NCBI GenBank assembly: GCA_036937835.1
Contig: CM072861.1
Coordinates: 23,468,501 to 23,532,500 of the forward strand
Length of the DNA: 64,000 nt
Reading direction: 5' to 3'
Origin: Pampus argenteus
Taxonomy: Eukaryota > Chordata > Actinopteri > Scombriformes > Stromateidae
Each line of letters opens with the position of its first letter. Within the stretch, counting starts at the first letter, position 1. Below, in pieces: positions 47,323-59,905 of the stretch. The notes under the pieces are model-generated. The model did not search any database and was not told the origin of the DNA. It was given only the letters and a program-made list of their open reading frames with translations. A program made the position numbers and the translations under genes.

Positions 47323-48373
47323 GTGTGTGTGTGTGTGCTTGGGGTGACAGCTGATGTCTGAAATTAGGAGCAGCCAAAGTCAAGCCCCCTGAGGAGATGA
47401 AGAGGTGCTGGGCTGAGCTGACACGACAAACACACACACACACACACACACAAACACACAATATTAATATCCTTTCTTCATCTGCGTCACTAAGAATTTA
47501 AAGATGCATTATGCAGCATTTTTTCATTAATTTACTGAATCATCAGTACAGATGAATACCAGTCCTTGTAAACCTGCATATAACACTGTAACAGCCGTTA
47601 AAATACAGGCTGACTGAGTAACTTCCACATTCATACAGACTCCTTCTGATGGAGGGAGCGACTGCTGAGTGTGATTAATCCAAACAACATAAAACTTTCT
47701 TTCTTTCTTTCGCCGTTATTTAATGCTATTAATATATATATATATATATATATAATTAGTAATGCGTATTAGTTTGTTTTCTTCCCATCTCAACTCTGTA
47801 CTTTTACATACAGCTGCCGTAGTGAGTTTGTTTTGCCATTCAGTAGATGCCAGGCGGGTGGTGTCACGTTAAAAAGTGACATCAACACTTCCCTCTATAA
47901 ATGCTTGTGTGTGTGTGTGTGTGTGTGTTGTATAGTAATCTCACTAACCATCACACATGTAGACAGACAGATATTAACACCACACCCTCTCTGGCACAAT
48001 ATATTTTTTTTCAGTCCCTTGATAGACGAATGCATCATGTTTTATCTGCTGTTTGCCAGCTCCACACTCACGTAAACCTGAAGATGAATAATCTCATAAA
48101 CTCTTGTGTCTCTCCAGCGTGTTGACGGAAATTAAAGATATCAAGACGTTAATTCTCAGTGGAGAAAAATCTGACGGAAACTCATCCGTCTTCTTAACTG
48201 TACTGTGGGTGAGTCCTCGAACTCACCAGACGACAGCGAGAGCCCAGAGGACATCAAACCGAAAGGACAGGGTGTCATATTTAATGACTGTGTTAATAGA
48301 AAACTCCCCCCAGGAAACATAAAGGTTAAAAAAAAAAACAATAACAACACACTCACACGCTCAGTAAAGTGAT

Positions 48374-48407
<34 letters not shown>

Positions 48408-48496
48408 TACTGGTGCAGTCTATATTTAGGCAGAGACCCTCATGTCCTCACACATATTCGATGATTGTTGTCATTAAATTTGCTCTACCTACAGCT

Positions 48497-48544
<48 letters not shown>

Positions 48545-49559
48545 CTTTATCATTCTCATGTTACAGCCTGAACTGTCGCTCTTCATTAGCTGTCTCACTG
48601 TATGTTATATTATACACAGACTGAGCCCAGCTGATATAAACAGGAAACTAAATACGGTCCGAGCTTAATGCTGTTATGTTACGTGATATTACAAAATAAC
48701 AGCAGTGAGCCGGTCTTTATTTCTGCTCAGTGTGACGTAATGCATTGTTTACTTTAAACTAAACTGAAAAGTTTAGACTGACCAGAACTCATTTTTAAAG
48801 CTTTAAAACTATTTTTCTTTTTTTACAGATTACTCCTTTATACTCAAGATTGACGTTGTTTTCATTCACCATTCGTTTTTTTTTAAGCTTTGACATTCGG
48901 CTTTGCGTGTTTTTTACAGCACATGTTTTATTTCCACACGTTTCTCTGTTGTAAAGGTCACAAGTTTTTCAAGCCAAGTGAAATAAAATGAAATAAAATG
49001 ACTCGTCATGTGATGAAATAAAGTAGCAGCGTAAGAAGTCGTTCGTTGAACACACTGTTGTTTTATCCTTCTTTAAATCTGGTCCTACTTAGTCTAAATA
49101 AGAGAAACAGCTAAATACCTCACGTTTTATTATATGAATCACATCATCTTGATATCAGCAGTAATCAGGTGACTAATGCTGGTTTACTACAGATGATGTT
49201 TTTGGCTCATTTCTGTCTGTGTGTCTTCTTGCAGAAAATCTCTGAAATCCTGATTAACTTCAGGTGAATCTATGTGTAAATCATATTTTCTCTTCTTCTT
49301 CTCTTCTTCTCTGCAGTTCCTCTGTTTCCTTTTGGCACATTTCTATTCTTTCTAACCTTTCTGGGTCACAAGAATATTGCTGTGTGACACTTGACTTCCT
49401 TATTGTTGTAATATATCTTCATCCATCACATGCAACTGTGAAATCAACCTAAACCTCATCCTAAGAGGTTTTGCTGAGCTTGCTGTGCTCGATTCACCCC
49501 ATCCTCCACCTTACTGAGCTATATATATATAAAAAACTGAAATAAAAAATGATAAGTGT

Positions 49560-50040
49560 CTTAAAAGAAGAGAAGGATGAGAAGACGAAGGAGATGGAGG
49601 TGGAGTAGAAGGAAGAATCGGGCTTTGGAAATGCAAGGAGGAGAAAAGGCAAAAGGGAGGATGGAAGAGAGATATGAGGACAAGGAAATGTAAATTAAAA
49701 GAAGAGGATGATAGAGGAGGAGTAGGAATAAGGATGGGAGATGATGTGAGAGGAGGAAGGGAAGGAGGGGTGGAAAAAGGAAGGGGGAGGAGGAAGATGA
49801 CCAAGAAGAGGTGAGGAGAAAGGAGTGAGTTGAAGGTCAGTGCAGTCAAAAGAGGGAAATGGAGTAAAATGAGGGAAAATAAAGGGGAAGGAGCTGAAAA
49901 AGAAGGCCGTGGAGGAGAAAGAAAAGGAGAACGAGGAGGAGGCTGCATTTATCACTAAACCCATAAAGACCCTGTCAATGTAAAGACAGCAGAGGAGAGA
50001 AGAAAGAGGTGACAGGATGGATGGGGAGAAAAGAGGAGGA
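49560..50040. repeat. 480-bp purine-rich (GGA/GAA) strip
   Basis: The plus strand is overwhelmingly A and G with no fixed unit. Its complement gives long Ser/Pro/Phe-rich open frames that are artefacts of base composition. Confidence 0.8.
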
Positions 50041-50092
50041 AGAGGAGCTCAGTCAAGGATTCCAGTATATCGATATGGAAAAGAGGGAGAGA

Positions 50093-50124
<32 letters not shown>

Positions 50125-51028
50125 TGGCCTTGAGGCATAGCTGCCTCTTGTGATCGTTTTTTTTCATCCCTTAACCAGCAGGAGATAAATGACACGTTTC
50201 ACCAGTAAAAGGGAGCAGGTCAAACCATTTCATTCCACGTTTATATCCGTGTCTCTGCTACACATGTTCATGGCTGCTCCCCCCCACCCCCACCCCCCAG
50301 CAGCAATTACAAATAAATTTCTACCCAGTGAATTGAAAATAAAGCTGGCTCACATAAACTGGTCAGGTACTGTGTGCTCTAAAGCCTGATATATCTGTAG
50401 ACCTCCATTGTTGTCCAAACACTATTAAAAACATTGATGAGCCGCGGATTCCTTTGCCCTGAAGATAACGGCTACCATAGTTAGTTTAGAAAGACTAATA
50501 ACAGCAATCACACGTTCAGTCTCCAGAGAGTAGTCCTGTGTAGAGCAGACACCTTGATGGAAAAGACTTGGTACTTTTATTTTGGAGAGATCGCCTCTTC
50601 TAAACAAGCTAACTCACCCGGAGCAGTAATAATGTGTTTTTAATAGTTTTGAACAGTGATGGAGGAATAACACATAGAGGAATATATCAGACACACAGAA
50701 CTGTAAGTTGAAGCAATTCATTGTTGGTTATGAATCTGCACATGAGATAAAAAAAAAAAAAGAAAATCTATATTCTTTAAAGGATGATTCAAGTTTGGGT
50801 CTTTTTTTATTTATTTATAGCTGTTGATGACAGTGAAGCAGCAGTCAAGCCTATGATCAGATTATGTTTCTGTTATGTTTTTAAATCCCTCGTTATATAG
50901 AAATATAAGCAGGATACATCATATGTCACATATAATTGGCAACTGGAAAACAATAATCTGAACTATACGCTGTGTGAGTCATGCAGTATAATACAGAGAC
51001 TGGGACAATGACAAAAAGCATACAGTAA

Positions 51029-51063
<35 letters not shown>

Positions 51064-51144
51064 ATTTCTGAATTTGCCCTGAGTACATAGTGTACATTAC
51101 AAACTGAGTAGCTGGGGAAGAACTGATTTGAAAACAGTCACGAG

Positions 51145-51264
51145 TACACACACACACACACACACACACATACACACACACACATGCAAATGTACACTGC
51201 TACTTTTGTGTGCACACCCACACAAAAACTGCACACATTTGTATAAAAGCACATTTCATACGCA

Positions 51265-51302
<38 letters not shown>

Positions 51303-51476
51303 CGGTGTCAGCAGAGTAGACAGATGCATGGTGACAGGGCTGCAGTGCGCTGGATTAATACACTTAGTGTTCCACATGTCAAACTGCATCACTGCGATCA
51401 TGAACATTTTAGGCCTCTCAGTCTCTCTCTCTCTCTCTCTCTCTCTCCCTCTCTCCCAGTCTCTCTCTCTCTCTCT

Positions 51477-51508
<32 letters not shown>
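51145..51508. repeat. CA repeats followed by a (CT)n tract
   Basis: (CA)n at 51145-51184 and 51265-51300, then a pure pyrimidine (CT)n run at 51421-51508 with a few interruptions. Confidence 0.95.
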
Positions 51509-51511
<3 letters not shown>

Positions 51512-51519
51512 TGCTTCAA

Positions 51520-52515
51520 CCATCAGAAGCAGCTGTCGAATCATCCACACAGCGAGTCAACCGGTCGGTCACCCAGAAAACCGGCAAACATCAGGCTGAC
51601 AGCACAACACCCACCCGTGTACTTATACAGGATGCCAACCACCCACATATGTACCTACACAGCACGCCAATGCAGCACAACATCAGCCGGCAAACACGGC
51701 AACCAGTCGGCAAGTATCCAGGCACTCAAAAGATCCAGTAGCTGACCGGGTACGAGTACAAATACCATAAACTCACTTCGTGTCCTCGGTAGTTGATTTT
51801 TTTTCTGGTTGATGTCAATGAGTTTGAAGGTTTTTTGTGGATGATTACCTTGAGTAACTGGAGTTGAGAAAACACCAGAGCAGATAAAAGCTTTACATTA
51901 TCACATTTGAGATTTCTTGTTGACATAAACTAAATATATCAAGCTTGAAGGGACCTAAAAATGCACCTTAACCTTGCCTGAACCCGTTGAGTAAAGTAAA
52001 GTTTTCTTTTTATTTAACTTTTATGTATACAGGGAGGGTTGCCTGAGCATAAAGCGCTTTTCCAGCGACGCCTTGTTAACAGTTTACAAGTATAAAAGAA
52101 ACAAAAAAACAACAACTAAAACTGACAATAAACAATATAGAGTTCAAACTCGCAGCCGGACAGAAGACGGTTACTGACACCGACCTTAAAAAAGTCTTGA
52201 TTTCTAGGTGATACTGCAGATTATTTGACGAGTCGAGATATTTCGAGGACTATAATTAGCTTCCTGACTACCATCTGCTCATCCTGGTCACATACAGGTA
52301 GTAACCAGCCAGCTCGCTGCCAGGCATTCAGGCAGCCTCAGCGTTGGCAACCAGTCGGCTATTGTGCATGCGGCCAGAGATGTAGACAGCAAGCTAATTA
52401 ACATTAAAACCAGCCAGATGTCACCCAGCCAAGCAGAGAGCCAACAAGCCACCCGACCAGTTGACCAACCAGAAAACCAGTCAACCAGCGACATAAACAG
52501 CCACCCAGTCATCCT
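51520..52515. other. Cryptically repetitive CCAG/ACCAGC-rich sequence
   Basis: Degenerate words 'ccagccag', 'accagtcggc' and 'caaccag' recur, most densely at 51540-51740 and 52300-52500. Inside, at about 51990-52080, is a stretch like a dispersed fish repeat ('ttatgtatacagggagggttgcctgag'). No gene seen. Confidence 0.45.
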
Positions 52516-52551
52516 CCAGCGTAGCAGTTAGCCGGCTCGCCGCTACGCTGG
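52516..52551. repeat. Perfect 10-bp stem-loop
   Basis: CCAGCGTAGC (52516-52525) pairs with GCTACGCTGG (52542-52551) across a 16-base loop. Confidence 0.85.
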
Positions 52552-54079
52552 CCTCTCGCCCTTCAAGGTCGATAAACAGTTGAAGGTCAAGTCCCGACAC
52601 ATGGAGAATGCTGCCGCCATGAAAAAGAAGTCAAGTGTAGAGATCACAGGGGATCACACAGTCACTCGCAGCGTACGTGTGTGTCGGCGCGCTGGAATGC
52701 ATGCATGCATGCTTATATGTGCATGCAGAGGTGCAGATAGGAGGTGTGGAGGAAGCTGAGGGTCAGGAGGGCAGCAAACAGTCACAGGAGCTGCATTCAC
52801 ACCACTTAAGGATCCCCCTGCTGCTCTTTATAGCCAGTCGCCTCCGACCTCGTGTGGACTTTATTTTGGCTCTGATAATATTCTCACATACTGGACCTGC
52901 AGCGATTATAAAGTATACATGAACCGTAACTGCAGGCTAGCAGCGTGCGGGGGATTGGAGGTCAGAAAGGAGGGCCGCTTCCTTCCTGCATCTATTGTTG
53001 AGTTGTCCTTGAGCAGGACACCCAGACTGCTGCAGCACAGCCGGTAAGTGGCCGGTGTAAGCGTCCTAGTGCACCGAGTAGTAATAAAACTTTATTTTTA
53101 TCACACGTTTCAGAAAATCAGTGAAAGCAGCTGAAGGTTCTTTATGAGCTACTTCAACGAGACATAAAGGGAAAAAGGACGAGGGAGAGAAAACGCGGCC
53201 CACAAATATATATATATATATAACAAAAAAGTGTTATCCCTGAAATGCATCATGATGTAACCCATAAAAATTTAAACAAACAGAAACAGTGAACGCTCGC
53301 CATGGAATATGGACGATCCCTGGTGATGTGGGGTCATGGTCTACCTGCTCAAAGCCAAATCAAGCGTTCAAGACTGTGGAATCAGGTCTCATCATGGCAT
53401 TTGCAGCATTTCCTTCATGTTTACGGTCTATTTTTAGATCCTTAATATGTATTTTTATGTTTATTTTAAAATACAAATCACACCGTATCCGTTTTCTCTG
53501 ATTGAATCATGCACTCAGGTGTGTATTTTCTGATATAAACATTTTTAAAAAATACCCAGAAATAAATGCTTTATGTTCACATAGAGAACAAGAAACAAAC
53601 TGAATGACCACTCATGACGTCAGATTTTCATTTAGGCGAAAGGTTTGAATCCCCGGAAGACTTTGACGGTTTATCTTGATGAGACAGGTGCCTAATGTAC
53701 TTCTAACCATCCTCTTTAAGAACGTTATCAGATCGAGAGCAGCGAGCGCAGACGCCGTGTCAGCATATTCTGTCTGCTTATAGCTGGATTCACCAGCATG
53801 TAATCACACTTTCACACACAAAATATTACTCAGCATAACAACAATGGCTAAAAAAAAAAATTAAAAAGATTGTGCTTTCTTTATTTGAGAAGATGCTGAT
53901 AGTTGTTTTATGAGTTTCTGATATCTTTCAAAGCTCTCAGTTCTCCTATTCAGCTCAAGCATCTTAAGTTTCCAGTGAGGAATTTGTTTATTGGCTGCGA
54001 TGGAGATGGAGCTGTAAACTCCTGTTAGAGCATGACTGTAATCCCTGAGCTGGATCTCACAGTGTTTAAAGCTCAGCCA

Positions 54080-54122
<43 letters not shown>

Positions 54123-55999
54123 GCACGCATATCAATACATGGAGCTGTGCAATCCCACACAGACACCGATCATCGACTCGTACAAAAAAAACTAAAAACA
54201 GTAGAAATGAATCTTAAAGCTTTGACGCTTTTGTTGGTTTTAAAATACTGGAAACTAAATATTAACTCACAGTATTTTGTGTATGAATCACATGTTTGCA
54301 CACAGACCTGCATCAACACAAAGCCTCACTGTACACAAAGGTATTTAATGACATGTGTGGTGATGAAACAGGTTCGTGTTTGTGTTTGGAAGACGGAAAC
54401 GTCTTAACGTACTTCTTATTAATCATAAAAAAGATAAAAGGATGAATGAAAGGATGAATAAATGACTGAAACTGAAACCTAACTAGATGTGAAGGCATGC
54501 ACAGTTCCTGCTGCTGCGGTTGTAATAAAGCTTACATGTCAACAGCAATGCAGACTTACACGCTGTCACTAAACACCAAAACTGTTGACAGTGTAAGCAG
54601 CCAACGTAAAGGATTTCAACCAAAACCCAAACAGCGCTGAGCCTGATAGGAGGGTGGGGGGTGTGTGTGTGTGATCTAATCAGAGTCTGTGGGAAGCAGC
54701 GCTGCAGTATTGACTCAACAGTTTACCGGAGAGGGTTTTTTTTTTTTTTTTCCCGCTGCTAAATCCAGGGCAAAATAAGAAAGTATCACATGATGGGATG
54801 ATGCTGTTGTCAGGTTGAGTTTAGGGTGGAATAAAAATAACTATGATAAATAAAAAATGAGCTGTGGCCGCCAGGCTTTTTATTAATTCCTGCAAAAAAA
54901 ACAACAAAAAAAACAACAATCCTGTGTGTGTGTTCACTGCTCAGCCTGTTGTCTTTGAGACAGTCACTGCAGAACAACCTCAGACCTGCAGTATTAACAT
55001 CTAGGACGTAAAGCTCACTGTTACACTCACTGTAAGTCACATGATTAATCAGCAAAACCACTAAAATGTAAACATGAGCATTTAGATTAGAGGATATCTG
55101 TAGCTTCTTCTTCTTCTTCTTCTTCTTCTTCACCTGCTTGTTATGTTTCTTGTTTGTTCTTGTAATGTGTTGTGGATGGTAAACATGTATGAGTGTAATA
55201 AACCCTCATCTGGTGGATTAACCTGTTTGTGGAAAGTTACAGACTCATAACAGCGTGCTTTCATAACAACGAGCTTTCATAACAACATACATGTTCATCA
55301 AGTACATAATTATACTGTAGCTTGTTTGTTTTTGTTTGTTTGTTTTTTTTACAGCACTTATCATTGTACACATTATGTGTGGGACAAAATGTGATGATAT
55401 ATCACAACACTTTTATTGGTGATATATTGTTGTGATTTTTTTTTTTTGTTCACGTTTCCCAGACGATGAATTTGAATAATTTGACACCCTGATTTTTCAT
55501 TTAGGTCAATATTTATACTAATACTTATAGTTTGTGGCTAAATATGAACTAGAGGACATGGTGAACATACAGGTTAGCATGCTGATGTGAACACTGAGCT
55601 CAAAGCCTCACAGACACACAGCTTTTATGTTAGTTATGATAATTGTACTACAACACTAAATTCAATATGCGATGTTGTTATCCAGCAGGGGAAACAGTCG
55701 CTCTGCAAACATCATACTGGAGATGTTTCTGGGTCATGTGCTTCCCATCTCGTGTTTTTCCACATAACTTCAGCAGATACCAGACTAGACAAACATTTCC
55801 TTGCTTGGTCGGCCTTCAACGCAGACACACAGTGTTGGATGTGGCTCCCTCTGTTCTCTGTGTTTGGGCATGAGTGTGTGCGTATGTTTACAGTCCATTA
55901 CAGTCACATGAGCTGATGCAACTAAGAGAGATGTTAGGTTGGAGGTCTGGGATCCCGTCTATCTATCCGTCGATCTGTTTTTACTGATGTTGCAGACTT

Positions 56000-56038
<39 letters not shown>

Positions 56039-56375
56039 CACACACACACACACACGTTTAGTCGTAATGAAGCCATATAGGTCACTCTGTGTGTGTGTGT
56101 GTGTGTGTGTGTTCGGAGAGAGAAACTAACATTTACACAAAGCAGACGGTCAATCACTATTCATAATTTGTATGATGTTTCGACCCTGTCCTGAGTCTAT
56201 GAGTGGGTCAGTGTAGGTCACTACATGTAGTCTGATTGATCACACTGTATATTTACTGATCAATCAATCAATACCTGTCGTGTCTATGAGAAGCTGAATC
56301 TGAACTAATGCTCATACAGTACTAAAGCATGCTGGGTACATTTTAAAAAGATAAGTTGTTCTTTTAAAATCAACT
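52552..56375. other. Intergenic region, no gene seen
   Basis: (CA)n at 54080-54120 and 56001-56055, a (TTC)n run at 55107-55131, T-runs near 54737 and 55438. No gene supported. Confidence 0.5.
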
Positions 56376-56379
56376 TGAA

Positions 56380-56625
56380 CTCATCGCTGCTTATTAATTA
56401 CACCACTGGCTGCTCTACGCTGGTTATCAATCGAATGCTGAATTGATTTTAAAACTCTATTAATCACCTATAAATCACCTATAAATCACCTATAAAGGTT
56501 TTGCAGTTGTAGCTTAAACCTTCAGTTTTAATGCTTTTATATCGTTATTTTCTGTTTCTAATATTTCTAATATTTTTAACTTCTGCTTCAAAGGTGCTTC
56601 ATAAATAAAATGTACTTACTTACTA
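56380..56625 (+). mobile_element. LINE (L2-like) fragment, copy C, internally deleted
   Basis: Sequence at 56400-56490 corresponds to the conserved C-terminal reverse transcriptase segment with HWL...FKILL wording, in decayed form. After a gap comes a 3' tail ending 'cataaataaaatgtacttacttacta'. A 12-bp unit 'aatcacctataa' is repeated three times at about 56462-56497. Confidence 0.5.
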
Positions 56626-56722
56626 ACCTGTGTGTGTGTGTGTGTGTGTGTGTTTGGAGAGACAAGAGACTGTTAATGTTTTTGTCCCTCAAGGACATTT
56701 GTCCAGATTACTTCCTTGGCTG

Positions 56723-56723
<1 letters not shown>

Positions 56724-56786
<63 letters not shown>
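56724..56786. repeat. (CA)n microsatellite
   Basis: About 31 CA units. A (GT)n run lies 70 bp upstream (56630-56653), so the pair could form a hairpin. Confidence 0.95.
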
Positions 56787-56788
<2 letters not shown>

Positions 56789-56882
56789 GCTTTGGTAGAG
56801 ACAGGTACAGTGAGTCCATAAGATAAACCTCTCATTAAGGAGCTCAGTCCAGATTGGATTGGTGTGTTGGTCAGTCTTGGTC

Positions 56883-57341
56883 GTCTTTGTCAGTCTCTGT
56901 CTCGGTCAGTCTCAGTCAGTCTCTGTCAGTCTCTGTCTGTCTCTATCTGTCTCTGTCTGTCTCTATCTGTCTCTATCTGTCTCTATCTGTCTCTATCTGT
57001 CTCTGCCTGTCTCTATCAGTCTCTGTCTGTCTCTATCTGTCTCTGTCTGTCTCTATCTGTCTCTATCTGTCTCTGCCTGTCTCTGTCAGTATCTGCCTGT
57101 CTCGGTCAGTCTCTGTTTCTCTCTGTCTGTCTCTGTCAGTCTCTGTCTGTCTCTGTTTGTCTCTGTCTGTCTCTGTCTGTCTCCGTCAGTCTCTGTCTGT
57201 CTCTATCTGTCTCTGTCTGTCTCTGTCTGGCTCTGTCTGTCTCTGTCGGTCTCTGTCTGTCTCTCTCTGTCTCTGTCAGTCTCGGTCGGTCTCGGTCAGT
57301 CTCTGTCTGTCTCTGTCTGTCTCTGCCAGTCTCTGTCTGTC
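56883..57341. repeat. 460-bp tandem array of a 10-bp unit (CTGTCTCTGT variants)
   Basis: Units CTGTCTCTGT, CTGTCTCTAT and CAGTCTCTGT follow one another about 45 times. Since 10 is not a multiple of three, each frame cycles through the same words, so all three plus frames stay open for 174-187 codons of Ser/Leu/Val/Cys repeats. These are artefacts, not genes. Confidence 0.93.
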
Positions 57342-58174
57342 AACCAACCAAACCAGGAAACAAAACATACAGCAATAACTCAGTTTTCCATATTTGTCAT
57401 ATTGGTTCTGTTTGAATCTTAGATCCCATAAATGTGTGTTTTTACAAATTTCTGCTGTTGTTTAGTTTATCATCTCTTTCTTATTTTATCTTCTCACCTC
57501 TTTTAACCACATACACAGACATTTTTGCTGATTCATATTTTATATTTTCATATTTTTTTTCAGCTCATCAACTGGGGACAAAAACTGTGTCACCAAAAGG
57601 TAAAACGCAGATTTTCTGAGTAGTCGTTGAGAATATAAGTCATTCATGGTGCTCCTCTCTGGTTGTCTATTAAACATGAGCGTTGGTGTCTCACTGTGTT
57701 CTGTGTTTGCAGACGGGGTGATTCAGAGTTCAGAGAAGTGAAAATTTATGTTTGTGGCACTTTTTTTTAATCAAAACAATAAAAACATGAACCAATTTTA
57801 TTTTTTTTTAAAATAGAAAAGTAAAAAAAAAGCCAAGTAAAGCTAAAAAGTATAATAACATAGCCGCCCGTTCCCGGTAAGCTACCGTTAGCTTCGGCCT
57901 TTCCAGAGCTTGAAACACTCTGCACTCCTTATTTAGAAAGTCCTGCCTCCAACCATGAACTGCGACCGACTGCAATAAAAACCTCCATATCTTTCCATAT
58001 CTGCCTCATTTCTCCTGTCTCCTTGTCGCTTTGACTGACTCATCGCCTGTCTCAACTCATCTTCTCATCTCCTAACGTGTAACCTTGCTTCCTATCTTCC
58101 TAAAAACCAAAGAGACGTGTCATGCGCCTCAAAATAAAGTGGTTTAGATAGTATGAGTGACAGGCTGGCTTGTT
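57342..58174. other. Intergenic region, no gene seen
   Basis: AT-rich with no recognised element. Confidence 0.5.
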
Positions 58175-58256
58175 TACAGCCGTCTGACTGTCTGTCTTTA
58201 TAAATCACTTTGGACAACTATGTTGTTTTCAATGTGCTCTGGAAATAAATTGACTT
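58175..58256 (+). mobile_element. LINE (L2-like) 3' tail, copy D
   Basis: 'cactttggacaactatgttg' leads to 'gctctggaaataaattgacttgact', the standard end of a fish L2-type tail with a TTGAC unit. Only the last 80 bp remain. Confidence 0.55.
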
Positions 58257-58552
58257 GACTATAACTCAGTGAGTAGACTTTTACAATATATGTTGCATAT
58301 AATGTCTGTCACAGGATTTATAACTAAAGGTATGGCTGCAGAGTGTATGTAAACACAACTGTCACACTCATGCGTCCACGTGGACTCTCTTTCCTTTTCT
58401 TCTCTGCTGTGTTTCACCTGTTGCTTGGTTGTAAACAGGCTGATGAGGAGGGCGTGGTCTCTATACTATATGTACTATGACAGGGACACACAGCAACATA
58501 AACATACACACGTTTCCCAGTGGTGATGTCACACACGTCAGAGTAAAAGGAA

Positions 58553-58554
<2 letters not shown>

Positions 58555-58593
<39 letters not shown>
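58555..58593. repeat. (GT)n microsatellite
   Basis: About 19 GT units. Another of 16 units lies at 59011-59042. Confidence 0.95.
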
Positions 58594-58596
<3 letters not shown>

Positions 58597-58807
58597 TGCC
58601 CTATTTTCTAACAGATCAATGTTGTTATAAATTAGACTTGAGGGCTTTCATTCCACTTCCCCGGTGAAACAGGGTGACAACCTCTGGTTCAATATGTGTT
58701 TATCTATACGTACTGTACTATATTGTACGGTTGTGTTACAGTGTGTGCATTGTGCATGTGTGTTTAAGTGTGTGTGTGTGTGTGTGTTGGTAAATATGAA
58801 CCTCTAT

Positions 58808-58932
58808 TAGGGCTGCAACTAATGACTATTTTCATTATTGATTAAACTGATCATTTTTAAGACAATTAATTACAACATCGTGAATCATCAGATTGATTAA
58901 TCATCGAAAAAGTTTAATCGACCAGCAGATAC
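58808..58932 (+). repeat. Teleost interspersed repeat ('agggctgcaactaa' end)
   Basis: Starts 'tagggctgcaactaatgactattttcatt', the diagnostic left end of a very common fish repeat. It ends within 125 bp, so it is truncated. Confidence 0.65.
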
Positions 58933-59008
58933 TCATTTCCACAGTTATAATACAGTTTAATGAATGCATGTGTCTTTATTTTAGTTATATTTGTAGGTGT
59001 TTATGGTT

Positions 59009-59048
<40 letters not shown>

Positions 59049-59392
59049 CTGCCACATGTATGTGCGTGTTGTTGTTGTTGTTGTTGAATATGTGAACCGG
59101 TTTTTACTTCTCGTAGTTTTATCAACTCTGAGCTGAAACATCAACTGATGCTGAGACGTTGAAAATGAACCATAGAAATAAAACACATGAATACTGAAAG
59201 AAACTCATAAAAAAACCTTCACGCTGTTATATTTCATTTACTGATGATGTTTCACCAGTTTTCAACTTTTTCTACTTTGTTTTAACCTTTTTTTTTACTC
59301 TATAATGTTTGACATTACATTAAATTACATGTATGCATCCTGAAGAAGAGAGTTTATTGAATAACTCAACATATGTTACTAATTAAACTTCT

Positions 59393-59905
59393 TCCCCGGA
59401 GTTTCTGTGCTCTCTCGCCCAGCAGGTTCTTGTGGACTTTGCCTGCTGCTGTGGTCCTGCGTGGCGTCTACTGCATGTGTTGTCGCCGTCATCATTGTTG
59501 CCATATCCCCATTACAGTTTATAGTTATGTAATGATTTGCTGCTACTGTAATAATTCATCATTCATTGTAACCTATTCTTATCATCAACTGTAATTCATT
59601 ATTATTCATTGTACAATATGTGGAGTGTACAATATGTGTGTGTTGATTTGTTCTGTACATGTGACATCATTGCACGTCTGTCCGTCCTGGGAGAGGGATC
59701 CCTCCTCTGTGGCTCTTCCTGAGGTTTCTTCCACCTTTTTTCCTGTTAAAAGGTTTTTTGGTGGTCAAGTTTTTCCTCACTCGAATCGAGGGTCTAAGGA
59801 CAGAGGGTGTCACTCCCTGTACAGATTGTAAAGCCCTATGAGACAAATGTATTTTGTGATTTTGGGCTATATAAATAAAATTTGATTTGATTTGATTTGA
59901 TTTGA
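59393..59905 (+). mobile_element. LINE (L2-like) 3'-end fragment, copy E
   Basis: Runs from 'ccccggagtttctgtgctctctcg' to '...ggctatataaataaaatttga' with four further TTTGA units. Copy A at 211-571 matches it from about 59480 on, in opposite orientation. The 3' UTR is intact, with no coding sequence. Confidence 0.75.

Larger units (their letters stand above)
46740..51130. other. Intergenic region dominated by GT/CA repeats
   Basis: (GT)n at 46981-47024; (CA)n, (GT)n and (CA)n at 47184-47217, 47291-47337 and 47429-47460; (AT)n at 47734-47753; (CA)n at 48375-48406 and 48499-48542; a long purine-rich (AG/GGA) strip at 49560-50040; (GT)n at 50095-50123. No gene supported. Confidence 0.6.

Noticed and set aside
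49511..49964. Ser/Pro/Phe-rich minus-strand open frames
   Set aside because: Complement of a purine-rich strip; biased composition explains the lack of stops.
53625..53665. tRNA-like B box ('aggtttgaatcccc')
   Set aside because: No A box, acceptor stem or cloverleaf can be drawn from the flanking bases.
56854..57422. Three overlapping Ser/Leu-rich open frames
   Set aside because: Translation of a 10-bp tandem array; all frames are open for the same trivial reason.
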